DNA of 64,000 nt from an uncultured bacterium (lineage in GTDB: Bacteria > Myxococcota_A > Bradymonadia > UBA7976 > VGTA01), in assembly GCA_943788935.1 (NCBI GenBank), contig CALSSE010000006.1, positions 62,001-126,000 on the forward strand. Direction: 5' to 3'. Of the stretch, positions 1-7,863 are shown piece after piece. A program made the translations under genes and the position numbers. Under the pieces are notes generated by a model. The model saw only the letters and a program-made list of their open reading frames with translations. It was not told where the DNA came from and ran no database searches. The first letter of the stretch is position 1. Every line of letters begins with the position of its first letter.

Positions 1-1067
1 AGCGCTAATGCGCCTTCACACACGCTCTCACAGGTGACCTTATTACCGGGATCTCCTTTAATTGATAGGGTGAGAACATCTTGAGGAACACCCTCTCGGC
101 GGTGAATAAAGTGGGCATGTACAAACCCCTCATCGATCGTAGATTGGCTAGGTCCTCTCCCAGGCTTTGGAGTAATCAGACGGATGACCTTTCGGCCCCA
201 CCAAGATTTCAGACCACTATTGAAGAGACCTAATGTTCCGAGGGTGAGTCTGGCTTTCACCCCGCTCGTCATCTTCATCCACTCTTGATAAGTGAATCGC
301 TCCCCATAGTTTAGTAGAGCAGCGCTCCGTCTCACGATTCGAGTGTTAACTGGACCCATAAAGAAGGGGACCAACCAACGCTCTCTTGTGGGGTCCCATT
401 GTACAGCTCGTGGATCATAGGGTTGCTCGATCAGCTGATGATCGTCAGGGCAGAGGAGGGTACGTTTACCAAGTAAACGAGCTTCGGCGCTCTCTGCGAG
501 ATTAAGAGCAGAGGCGATAGTACCTCCATTGAGCCCCCCTCTTATAGAGAAGGCGACGTCCACCTCTTCGAGTGAGTGGCCTCGCTGTTTTAAGAGCCAG
601 ACGCCAAGATCAGAGGGGACAGAATCAAAGCCACAGGCAGGGAGAATTACCGTATGGTTAGCGCTCGCTCGCTCATGGAACCTGTCGATGAGGCTCTTGA
701 TCCAAGGAGTCTCCCCTGTAATGTCTACATAGTGCGTCTGATGACGTATGCATGCCTCTACGACAGGTTCACTATAGAGGGCAAAGGGACCCGCTGTGCT
801 CAAAACTACACGAGTTTGAGCGCACAGTTTATCAATAGAGTCGAGGTCATGAGCGTCAGCGTAAATCCACGGTCTCTCTATAGATTGAGAGAGCTCAGTG
901 AGGCGATCTTCGCTTCGTCCAGCGATAGCCCATCTTAGTTCAGGTGGCGCCTGTTGGACGAGGTATTCAACACATTGTTGACCTGTAAAGCCGGTCGCGC
1001 CATAGATGATGAGATCATAGGTTCTCGGGAGGGTAGACTCGCTATTCATAGGCGTAAAAAAATTCAT
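1..1067 (-). CDS. saccharopine dehydrogenase-like / trans-acting enoyl reductase family protein (C-terminus cut by window edge)
   Basis: Read on the minus strand, this frame runs open from about 1067 to the window edge, so the C-terminus is missing. Near the N-terminus it reads YDLIIYGATGFTGQQCVEYL, an NAD(P)-binding Rossmann motif (GATGFTG), followed by AGRSEDRL, STAGPFALYSEPVVEAC, YVDITGE and ACGFDSVPSDLG. These are hallmarks of the saccharopine dehydrogenase-like family that includes mycobacterial trans-acting enoyl reductases. Two in-frame ATG codons (1067 and 1049) could start it; neither has a well-spaced ribosome binding site, and the longer is listed. Members are usually NAD(P)H-dependent, membrane-associated reductases, often of lipids; the substrate here cannot be told. 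The gene is divergent from the hydrolase at 1217. Confidence 0.85.
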   Translation of the reverse strand, partial: MNFFTPMNSESTLPRTYDLIIYGATGFTGQQCVEYLVQQAPPELRWAIAGRSEDRLTELSQSIERPWIYADAHDLDSIDKLCAQTRVVLSTAGPFALYSEPVVEACIRHQTHYVDITGETPWIKSLIDRFHERASANHTVILPACGFDSVPSDLGVWLLKQRGHSLEEVDVAFSIRGGLNGGTIASALNLAESAEARLLGKRTLLCPDDHQLIEQPYDPRAVQWDPTRERWLVPFFMGPVNTRIVRRSAALLNYGERFTYQEWMKMTSGVKARLTLGTLGLFNSGLKSWWGRKVIRLITPKPGRGPSQSTIDEGFVHAHFIHRREGVPQDVLTLSIKGDPGNKVTCESVCEGALA

Positions 1068-1216
1068 CTCTTGAGAGTGGGTGGTGTAGGTGAGTCGATG
1101 TGTGTGTTCCCTAGGTAGGAAGTCGCTGCTTAGAGCCCAAAGAAAGAGACAAGCTAGCAATCTACTACAGTCTGTGACATCATTTTTATATTATTTTTTC
1201 GAGGAGGCTTTTGGTC

Positions 1217-2368
1217 TTGATCATCCAACTTATGACTTGGGGGCTCTATGTCGCCGCTGCTCTGTCACTGATTGTCATAGCGACATGGTTACATATCATA
1301 TTTTGGGGATGGTATTATCGCCAGCGAGAGATCTGCGGTCCTCTCTCTTGGATATACAGTCCAGATGGGTGGCGAATCGCTCTGGAGCAGATCCCTGCTC
1401 GACGAGGAGTGCCTTATAAAGGTCAGGCGATATGTTGTCCTGGATTAGCTTGTAATGGGCGGATCTTTCATTTTCGAGAGGGTTTGAGTTTTGCCCGAGA
1501 CCTGAGCGACGAGGGGTGGACGGTGTGGATTTTACACCCCCGAGGTACAGGGCCTAGTGAGAGACCTTTAGGCGGTGAAGATAAAGTCTATGGTTATCGA
1601 GAGTATGTGAAGGATGGAGTGGCGGCGATGGAGTTTGTGAGAGCTCGCAACGAAGGCCCCCTGATTTGGGTCGGTCATTCACTCGGAGGACTCATCGGTC
1701 TAGAGGTTGCGCGGCGAACCCCACACTCTTTGGATGGACTCATCACCCTGGGAACTCCGATCGCACTCAACGAGCATAATATTACCCCCTTTTACTACAC
1801 TCTCTTCAAGTGGTTTTGTCGTGGTTTGAAAACCGCATATCTCGGCAAGCTCTCCACTTTCGTCGCCCCTTGGTCAGGGTGGGTTCACGCGCTTCACCCA
1901 AAGCCTCTCTATGTCAATTTTGATCTCATCAATGAGGCAGACTTGCGTACTGTACTCGCTCAGGGGTTCGAAGACACACCGCGTCGTATTCTAGATGAGT
2001 TTGTCGCCGCTATTGAACGCTCTGAAGGACCTTGGGACTGGTTTGAAGAAGAGCTGCGAGAGCTCAATATTCCGCTCTTAGCCTTTGCAGGAGATCGAGA
2101 CGCTCTCGCCCCACTCTCCGTCACTGAACCGATCTCGCGCTGGGGGCATCCTCAGTCTGTTGAATTTCATATTTTGGAAGGCTTTAGTCACTTAGAGCTC
2201 GTACTGAGTGAAGGTGTTCAGCGTGAGGTGATGCCTCGCTTGCACTCATGGTGGGCCCAGCAAGAGATAAAAAGAGACGTTCAACCTCCTCAAATCACCA
2301 ATAATGAGGGGGGAATAGCAGAGGTGATGACTCAAAGAGAGCTCAACTCGAAGATACAAGCGGGGTAG
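1217..2368 (+). CDS. alpha/beta-fold hydrolase with N-terminal membrane anchor
   Basis: A 383-residue protein when started at TTG 1217, which lies 9 nt after a GAGGAGG ribosome binding site at 1201-1207; TTG 1211 and ATG 1232 are alternatives. The first 30 residues are hydrophobic (one membrane span). The nucleophile elbow GHSLGG places Ser at about residue 155. An Asp in GDRDALAP (about 293-295) and His in GFSHLEL (about 325) complete the triad. HPRGTGPSERP is the oxyanion-side loop common in lipase/esterase-like hydrolases. A lipid or ester substrate is likely but not determinable. The tail after about residue 350 is polar and probably disordered. Confidence 0.85.
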   Translation: MIIQLMTWGLYVAAALSLIVIATWLHIIFWGWYYRQREICGPLSWIYSPDGWRIALEQIPARRGVPYKGQAICCPGLACNGRIFHFREGLSFARDLSDEGWTVWILHPRGTGPSERPLGGEDKVYGYREYVKDGVAAMEFVRARNEGPLIWVGHSLGGLIGLEVARRTPHSLDGLITLGTPIALNEHNITPFYYTLFKWFCRGLKTAYLGKLSTFVAPWSGWVHALHPKPLYVNFDLINEADLRTVLAQGFEDTPRRILDEFVAAIERSEGPWDWFEEELRELNIPLLAFAGDRDALAPLSVTEPISRWGHPQSVEFHILEGFSHLELVLSEGVQREVMPRLHSWWAQQEIKRDVQPPQITNNEGGIAEVMTQRELNSKIQAG

Positions 2369-2674
2369 AGAGAGCACAGTCGGAGGTTTGGAGATGAGCC
2401 TTGTTGTTCCCTCGCTTCTCAAGAGAGTTTTGAAGGGTGTTTATCTTTTTTACCGAGTATTGAAGCGCTCGTGGTCGCTTCTCAACCATGTTCTGATGGG
2501 ATCGAACTCGGAGTAATCGCTCAGCCATCTGAGTCGCCTTTTTGTGTTCAGTCATCGTTTATATATTGAATCGTTACATACTTAGTAAACAATGCAGTAT
2601 AAGTGGTCTTTAAGAGATCGTTCACTTCATAGGGTCTCAATTTATATGACGAATAGGTTTCCTGGAGACTCTCC
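2369..2674. other. intergenic stretch, no supported gene
   Basis: The interval separates two plus-strand genes. A 70-codon minus-strand open frame (2343-2555) is present but has no ribosome binding site, overlaps the hydrolase 3' end and has no recognisable protein character, so I do not call it. The last part, AT-rich from about 2565, presumably holds the promoter of the symporter gene; a GGAG at about 2663 is its ribosome binding site. Confidence 0.4.
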
Positions 2675-4114
2675 ATGTATATAGCCGCTCTCAGCTTCTC
2701 ATTGTTTATGCTCTCATTTCTCATCATTGGACTCAGCGCTGCCCGAATGAGAGAGCCTTCAGTCGCCGATTATCTTCTTGGAGGTCGCACTATTAAACCA
2801 TGGCTGACGGCGCTCTCAGCAGCCTCTACTAATTGTAGTGGCTTTATGTTTATAGGGCTGATCGGATTGAGCTACAAATTGGGGTTTTATGCGTTTTGGT
2901 TTGTGATTGGGATTATACTTGGTAGCCTCATCGTCTGGTATCTTTGGGTGCCTGCGCTCCGTCAGAGAGCGGGTATGCTAAAAGCGCTCACCTATTTGGA
3001 TGTCATCTTACCTCGAGAAAGGCGATCGCCTCATGAGCCAGGCGCAGACGCAAAAGTACAGCTTGACCGGTGGGTGGCGGGTGGGATCACTCTTGTTTTC
3101 TTATCAGTCTATGCGGCCGCTCAGTTAAAAGCCGGTACTAAGGCGATGCATAGCATGTTTGATTGGCCACCCGAGTTGGGGATCTGGATGAGTGCTCTTT
3201 TAATCCTTATCTATTGTTTAAGCGGTGGTTATCGTGCCACCGTTTGGAGCGATGCTGCTCAATCTATCGTGATGTTCGCGGCGATGCTTCTTCTCGCGAG
3301 CACATCCATATATGAGGTCGGTGGTTGGGCAGGGTTGATAGATATATTGAATCAGCAGTCTCCTAAATTGACCCAATTGTTTCGTGATCAACAGAGTATA
3401 TGGATATCATTAGGTTCAGGTCTCGCGTGGACTTTTGTCGGTGTTGGGAGCTTAGGTCAACCTCACATTATGATCAGACCGATCGCGTTGCCAACGGTTG
3501 GGGATGTACCAGCGACGCGACGAGTTTTCTTCTCTTACTATATTGTCTTTGTCGTGTTGAGCGTCTTCGTTGGGATTTGTGCTCGAGCGATCATGCCGAT
3601 GACCGAAGCGGGATTTGATCCAGAGTTAGCCTTACCAACATTAGCATCTGCTCAACTCCCCTCGGCGCTCTTAGGTTTAGTGCTCGCTGGTGTATTCGCG
3701 AGCGCAGTATCGACCGCTGATTCTCAAGTACTGAGCTGCTCTGCAGTCATCGCTGGAGACCTCAGAGCCTCCTCACAGCGTAGCTATAAGGCTCAAAAAT
3801 TTGCTACCATTGCGGTCTTAGTGATCGTAGCTTTAATCGCCACCTGGGCTCCTGCTGATGTCTTTACTTTAGTCATCTTAGCTTGGAGTGCTCTCGCCGC
3901 TCCTTTTGTCCCTTTGGCGGTCGCCGCTTGTCATGGAATCCCTCTACGAGTGAGCGCTCGTCTAGCGATCATGATCTGTGGGGTAAGCGTCTTTATAATG
4001 TGTCGAATATGGGGGACGCCTTGGGGTCTTCATGAGCTCTTCGTCTGCTGGGGGATGAGCTCCATGGTGATCCTAGTAGACCGAATATTACTTGTAAGAC
4101 AGAATTACTTGTAA
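2675..4114 (+). CDS. sodium:solute symporter family (SSS) protein, PutP-like
   Basis: A 479-residue polytopic protein with about 12-13 hydrophobic spans. The start DYLLGGRTIKPWLTALSAAS matches the PutP pattern (DYxLGGRS..P..TALSAG). ASAVSTADSQVLSCSAVIAGD matches the PutP TM8 region, keeping the Ser-Thr pair (about S346/T347) that corresponds to the Na+-site S340/T341 of E. coli PutP. The position of PutP Asp55 is occupied by Asn (N53 in STNCSG). Family members import proline, pantothenate, sugars or other solutes with Na+; the substrate is unknown. The start has GGAG 8 nt upstream. The stop codon lies inside a 17-bp tandem repeat, so copy number changes the last residues. Confidence 0.85.
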   Translation: MYIAALSFSLFMLSFLIIGLSAARMREPSVADYLLGGRTIKPWLTALSAASTNCSGFMFIGLIGLSYKLGFYAFWFVIGIILGSLIVWYLWVPALRQRAGMLKALTYLDVILPRERRSPHEPGADAKVQLDRWVAGGITLVFLSVYAAAQLKAGTKAMHSMFDWPPELGIWMSALLILIYCLSGGYRATVWSDAAQSIVMFAAMLLLASTSIYEVGGWAGLIDILNQQSPKLTQLFRDQQSIWISLGSGLAWTFVGVGSLGQPHIMIRPIALPTVGDVPATRRVFFSYYIVFVVLSVFVGICARAIMPMTEAGFDPELALPTLASAQLPSALLGLVLAGVFASAVSTADSQVLSCSAVIAGDLRASSQRSYKAQKFATIAVLVIVALIATWAPADVFTLVILAWSALAAPFVPLAVAACHGIPLRVSARLAIMICGVSVFIMCRIWGTPWGLHELFVCWGMSSMVILVDRILLVRQNYL

Positions 4115-4137
4115 GACAGAATTACTTGTAAGACAGA
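4087..4137 (+). repeat. 17-bp tandem repeat, 3 perfect copies, spanning a stop codon
   Basis: The unit ATTACTTGTAAGACAGA occurs three times back to back (4087, 4104, 4121). It covers the last codons and the TAA (4112-4114) of the symporter gene. Since 17 is not a multiple of three, loss of copies changes the C-terminal residues: with a single copy the frame would read on as RMMRPTK before stopping. Confidence 0.95.
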
Positions 4138-4178
4138 GAATGATGAGACCTACTAAGTGATCAGGCCCACTAAGAAAC

Positions 4179-4195
4179 CTCGTCAGAATGACGAG
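4179..4195 (-). terminator. possible terminator hairpin between convergent genes
   Basis: CTCGTCA-GAA-TGACGAG forms a perfect 7-bp stem with a 3-nt loop. On the minus strand it is followed by GTTTCTTAG, a modest T-rich run, and it lies downstream of the caspase-fold gene ending at 4290. The poor T tract keeps confidence low. Confidence 0.4.
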
Positions 4196-4289
4196 AGATA
4201 AAGGAGTCTTCAGATTCAGCGAGAGGCTCTCTCTTTCGTGAACTCTATGATGAAACTGTTGTATCCATACCTGCCAGAGAGCCGGATGA

Positions 4290-5615
4290 TTAAAAAGAGA
4301 AGCTGAGGTTTACATGAGCAGAGTCTGAGGTGATCAATGGGGAGAGTGTGTAAGCTGTAGTGGAGTGAGTCGGTGACCAACTCGCTGCCTTGTATATCCC
4401 ATAACTGACTCCTATACTCGCTAAAGCGTAGCTGATGAGTGAGACTCCAAAGCTGCCGTTCACCCATAAGCTCTTTGAGCTGGTGAAGTTGATGGCATGA
4501 GCAGTCAATCCAACCCCTATCGCAGCATAAGACCACGTAGGAATAGAGGAGAGGAGCGCTGGTCTCTCGGCGACTGGTTTCTCGGCGACTGGTCTCTCGA
4601 CCGTTAAGTGGGGAGCCGTTGATAGAGGCCCACCTGTTTGCTTTCGAATCAGCTGAGAGGTCGCTTGAGGGATACACCCCTCGCTCTCCTTGAAGTAAGT
4701 CCCCTTAGGGCACTTCACTGCAGCGATACATTCTCCTCCCTTCTCTTCAGTACCAGCGGGACAGGCGACTCTCTGAATCAAACATTCTCCATCTTCAAGA
4801 CGAGTGCCTATTGGACATTTACCACCCGAGATCTTTGGCTTAACAAAGTAAAACTCTTCACGGACAAAACCTTCTTGCCAAGGAGTTTGACGTAGATTCG
4901 TCTCCTCTTCGACCTGCTTAATCGTGGCGCGCATCACCTCTTCTATCTTGAGACCAGACCTCTTCATGTTTTGAGTGAGAGCCTTAGTGAAAGGGCTGTT
5001 ATCAGAGTCTCCATCGAGAGAGACCTTACCCGGACGAGTAGCGTAAAGAATGAGGGTACCGCTCGGGGCAGATCCGATCTTGACCCCTCTTGTTAATGAT
5101 CGGGTACTGCTGGGGAAAGGGTTATTTCTACACGCATCTAAGATCATTAAGTTGAGTTTATTATTGGCGCCTTCCATCTGCTGTAAGATTTGATCTATAG
5201 GTACTGCATATATACCGATATGCTCTTCTCGCTCTAGTTTCGCGTCGATGGGAATAAGGTAGTTCTTACCTTTGACCTGTACGCCATGGCCTGCATAGTA
5301 AAATACCCCTGCCCCCTTAGTCGCGTTGAGCTTATCGCCGAACTCTAGGATACGAGTTGAGAGCTGTTCACGAGTGAGGTTAAGCTGAGCCTCTCCACCA
5401 ATGACCTCAAAACCAAGGGACTTTAATGTCTCGCTCATCAGTTTTGCGTCGTGGGTCGGGTTTTTCAGCGGGCCTACCTGATACGCCCCATTGCCAATAA
5501 TAAGAGCAATTTTTTGATTTGCGAAGGCATCAGGGCTCGAAAGTAACAGTAGACATATTATCAATGGAACAATATTTACGATCCATTGCTTAAGTGAACT
5601 AACTTTAGTGATCAT
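4290..5615 (-). CDS. secreted/membrane caspase-fold (peptidase C14) protein with Cys-rich linker
   Basis: A 441-residue protein with an N-terminal signal sequence (about residues 12-32, ending near AFA). A caspase p20-like domain follows: KIALIIGNGAY, LKNPTHDAKLM and LGFEV, with catalytic His in YYAGHGVQ (H110) and Cys in LDACRNNPF (C162), the typical bacterial metacaspase/orthocaspase dyad. After about residue 265 come three CP-G-T-----G-C units (CPIGTRLEDGEC, CPAGTEEKGGEC, CPKGTYFKESEGC). A short repeat (RPVAEKPVAERP) and two hydrophobic spans near the C-terminus follow. The domain order suggests an exported peptidase held at the membrane. Arg/Lys-directed proteolysis is usual for the family; the target is unknown. 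Confidence 0.85.
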   Translation of the reverse strand: MITKVSSLKQWIVNIVPLIICLLLLSSPDAFANQKIALIIGNGAYQVGPLKNPTHDAKLMSETLKSLGFEVIGGEAQLNLTREQLSTRILEFGDKLNATKGAGVFYYAGHGVQVKGKNYLIPIDAKLEREEHIGIYAVPIDQILQQMEGANNKLNLMILDACRNNPFPSSTRSLTRGVKIGSAPSGTLILYATRPGKVSLDGDSDNSPFTKALTQNMKRSGLKIEEVMRATIKQVEEETNLRQTPWQEGFVREEFYFVKPKISGGKCPIGTRLEDGECLIQRVACPAGTEEKGGECIAAVKCPKGTYFKESEGCIPQATSQLIRKQTGGPLSTAPHLTVERPVAEKPVAERPALLSSIPTWSYAAIGVGLTAHAINFTSSKSLWVNGSFGVSLISYALASIGVSYGIYKAASWSPTHSTTAYTLSPLITSDSAHVNLSFSF

Positions 5616-5737
5616 GACATGTCCAAACGAATGAGGTAGAAGACACTTACTATTCCGTTATTGTGTAAGTAAGAGCCCCTAATATTGTCTAATGTTCAAT
5701 CTGATTAGAGTGAAGATACCCTCTTGGAGGTTCACTT

Positions 5738-6715
5738 TCACAATATATTAAGTATATAAAGACAAACCGGAAAAATAAAGACTGCGTCTGACCACCGACG
5801 ATATCGCGATCGAATAGCGCTCCACTCTGGACGGCTATAAAGTCGCCATAGGGTGAAGATCATTAGACCCGCGATCAGAGGGTCTAGATACCTATTGAGT
5901 GAGTCTGATGTGAGCGAGTCGGGCGAGGAGGGAAGTGACGAAGAAAAGGCGATATAGAAGCGCATAAACCACAGGCCAATAGCGACCTTTAGTACCCCTC
6001 GGCCAATATTCCTCGTCGTATATTCTCCGAGCCAAAGAGCTAACGAAGGTGAGCCTTCTGCTGCATCAGCGCGACGCTCATGCACTGAGATGAGACAGAC
6101 ATTGGCCCAAGCGAGAGCGAGCACTAAGAGGCTAGTGAGACTTCCAAAAAGAGGGGAGAAGTCCTTGGGAGCGTTGAAACTCTGGGATAATGGCCAAGCG
6201 GTTAAGGCTAAAGCATAAAGAGTGGTGACGATCGCTTCTTTAGGGTAGCGGAGCGGTTCGTGACTATCTTGACGTTTTTGAGTAATCCATAGATAAGCAC
6301 CGCAGGTAAGGATAAACATGGCCCCAAAACCAAGAGCTGACCAAGGGAGGTAGAGGGAAGCCCAAATACCGAGCGCGGTTGATATCGCTGAGAGTATGAT
6401 GAGTATATGACGAGCGTTAACATAGAAGAGACGTCGTGGAGAGAGTAACTCTGGCGGTCGCTGAGCAGCTCTGAGCGCATCAGCCCAATGGTCTACACTA
6501 TAGACCCAAAGCGCGCCAGCGCAGAGCGCAATGGTCGCCCACCAAGAGTGCTCTCCTCCCCATGAGTGGTTAACCCAGGCGGCGCTCACCCCTGCACCAA
6601 TCGCGACATCTAGGCTCAACCAATGGAGGTAGAGCCAAGCTTGCACTATCCTCGAACCTCTCATTTTAGAGGCGTCTATTTCCTTAATATGGTAGCGTGG
6701 TGAGGTCGTGTTCAT
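5738..6715 (-). CDS. polytopic membrane protein, possibly UbiA-superfamily related
   Basis: About 325 residues from ATG 6715 (a TTG at 6727 is possible; GGA lies 7 nt before the ATG). Eight or so hydrophobic spans are visible. WVYSVDHWADALRA after the second span resembles the Asp-rich first motif of UbiA-type prenyltransferases, and YPKEAIVTTLYALALTAWPL is a conserved-looking mid-protein block. The canonical NDxxDxxxD and second DxxxD motifs are not clearly present, so the link is tentative. The C-terminus is basic with a final hydrophobic segment. Confidence 0.6.
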   Translation of the reverse strand: MNTTSPRYHIKEIDASKMRGSRIVQAWLYLHWLSLDVAIGAGVSAAWVNHSWGGEHSWWATIALCAGALWVYSVDHWADALRAAQRPPELLSPRRLFYVNARHILIILSAISTALGIWASLYLPWSALGFGAMFILTCGAYLWITQKRQDSHEPLRYPKEAIVTTLYALALTAWPLSQSFNAPKDFSPLFGSLTSLLVLALAWANVCLISVHERRADAAEGSPSLALWLGEYTTRNIGRGVLKVAIGLWFMRFYIAFSSSLPSSPDSLTSDSLNRYLDPLIAGLMIFTLWRLYSRPEWSAIRSRYRRWSDAVFIFPVCLYILNIL

Positions 6716-6856
6716 ACAAATGTCCAAAGTGGGTACGCGTCATCCACAGGTCATCGTGGGAGTCACGTCGTCGGTGAGGCGATTGACCCTAGTCAATGAC
6801 CTGTAAATAGTCTACACTTTCCCTCTCGCGATTACTATAGGCGTATCATCATCAAT

Positions 6857-7801
6857 ATGAGACAGAGTGACTTTACCTCAGATCGGCTCTTCTTAAGATA
6901 CGAGCTTCCTCCGCTCGCATGCCGGCTATGCGTGATGATGTCACTGTTCATCTTAATCATGATCTATTTAAGCTCATCTTTAGAGGCGAGGATGATCCGC
7001 GACGCCCAACCAAGTAGCCGTAGCGCAGCGGATGAGGTCTTGTTCGTGACAGATAACAGTACGGTTAGCCTCATGAGCTTAGGATATAAGCAAGCAGCCG
7101 CTGATATCATTTGGCTGAGGAGTATTCAGTACTTCGTCGCTCACTTGATGACCGATCGTCGTTATCCTTGGCTAGAACATTTTATCTATCAAATTATCGA
7201 ACTCGATGAGCGATTTAAGCAGGTATATCTGTGGGCAGGTAGCTGCCTCTTATATGGCGGAGAGATCACCGTTGATAAAGTGATGGCCTCTAATCGGATC
7301 TATGAGGAAGCTCTCAAGCGTTTCCCCAACGACTATGAGCCTGCTTATCGATTGGGGATGAATTACTTCTCGGAGTTACGAGTGAGTGATCCGCAAGAGC
7401 AACAAAGATATAAAGCGATGGGAATCGCCTATTTTGAGCGCGCTTCACAAGCACCTGATGCACCACCTACTGTATTTAATTTACTTCGAGGGATCGCTAA
7501 GCAGATGGGCCGTGACGATGTACTCTTTTATGCGCTCACTGATGAGTTACTTCGTGTACGAGAACCTGACCAACGTCAATATCTGGAAAAGCGGTTGGCC
7601 CAGCTCACTCATAAAATGCAGCGCGATGGGTCACCAAATGTAGCGATCGGTGCGGCGAGTTCATTAAAGGAGGCTCGAGCTCGAGAGCAACGTCGATTAG
7701 CGGAGACTCCCTATATTCAGTCCTTGGACTATGAGTGGGTCTTTGATCACGAGCCGCTCCCTCTAGATTGGCGTACATTGAGCTCGATAGCCGACCATTA
7801 A
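6857..7801 (+). CDS. membrane-anchored helical-repeat (TPR-like) protein
   Basis: A 314-residue protein with one N-terminal transmembrane span (about residues 24-42). The rest is mostly helical. LGYKQAAADIIWLRSIQYF, IYEEALKRFPNDYEPAYRLG and AYFERASQAPDAP resemble tetratricopeptide units seen in a family common in deltaproteobacterial genomes. It probably faces the periplasm as a scaffold; no enzyme motif is visible. No strong ribosome binding site precedes the ATG; an internal MM pair (about residue 27) is an alternative start but would remove half of the span. Confidence 0.7.
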   Translation: MRQSDFTSDRLFLRYELPPLACRLCVMMSLFILIMIYLSSSLEARMIRDAQPSSRSAADEVLFVTDNSTVSLMSLGYKQAAADIIWLRSIQYFVAHLMTDRRYPWLEHFIYQIIELDERFKQVYLWAGSCLLYGGEITVDKVMASNRIYEEALKRFPNDYEPAYRLGMNYFSELRVSDPQEQQRYKAMGIAYFERASQAPDAPPTVFNLLRGIAKQMGRDDVLFYALTDELLRVREPDQRQYLEKRLAQLTHKMQRDGSPNVAIGAASSLKEARAREQRRLAETPYIQSLDYEWVFDHEPLPLDWRTLSSIADH

Positions 7802-7863
7802 GTCATAGACAGTTCCGCCCCCATTTATCTTTTACTACCACCCCCGAGCAAGAGTGAATCAAT

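Noticed and set aside
2343..2555. 70-codon minus-strand open frame between hydrolase and symporter genes
   Set aside because: No ribosome binding site, overlaps the hydrolase end, composition without protein character.
4216..4677. 153-codon frame inside the caspase-fold gene on the same strand
   Set aside because: Alternate-frame shadow of a real gene; its repeated RRETS sequence comes from the linker repeat read in another frame.
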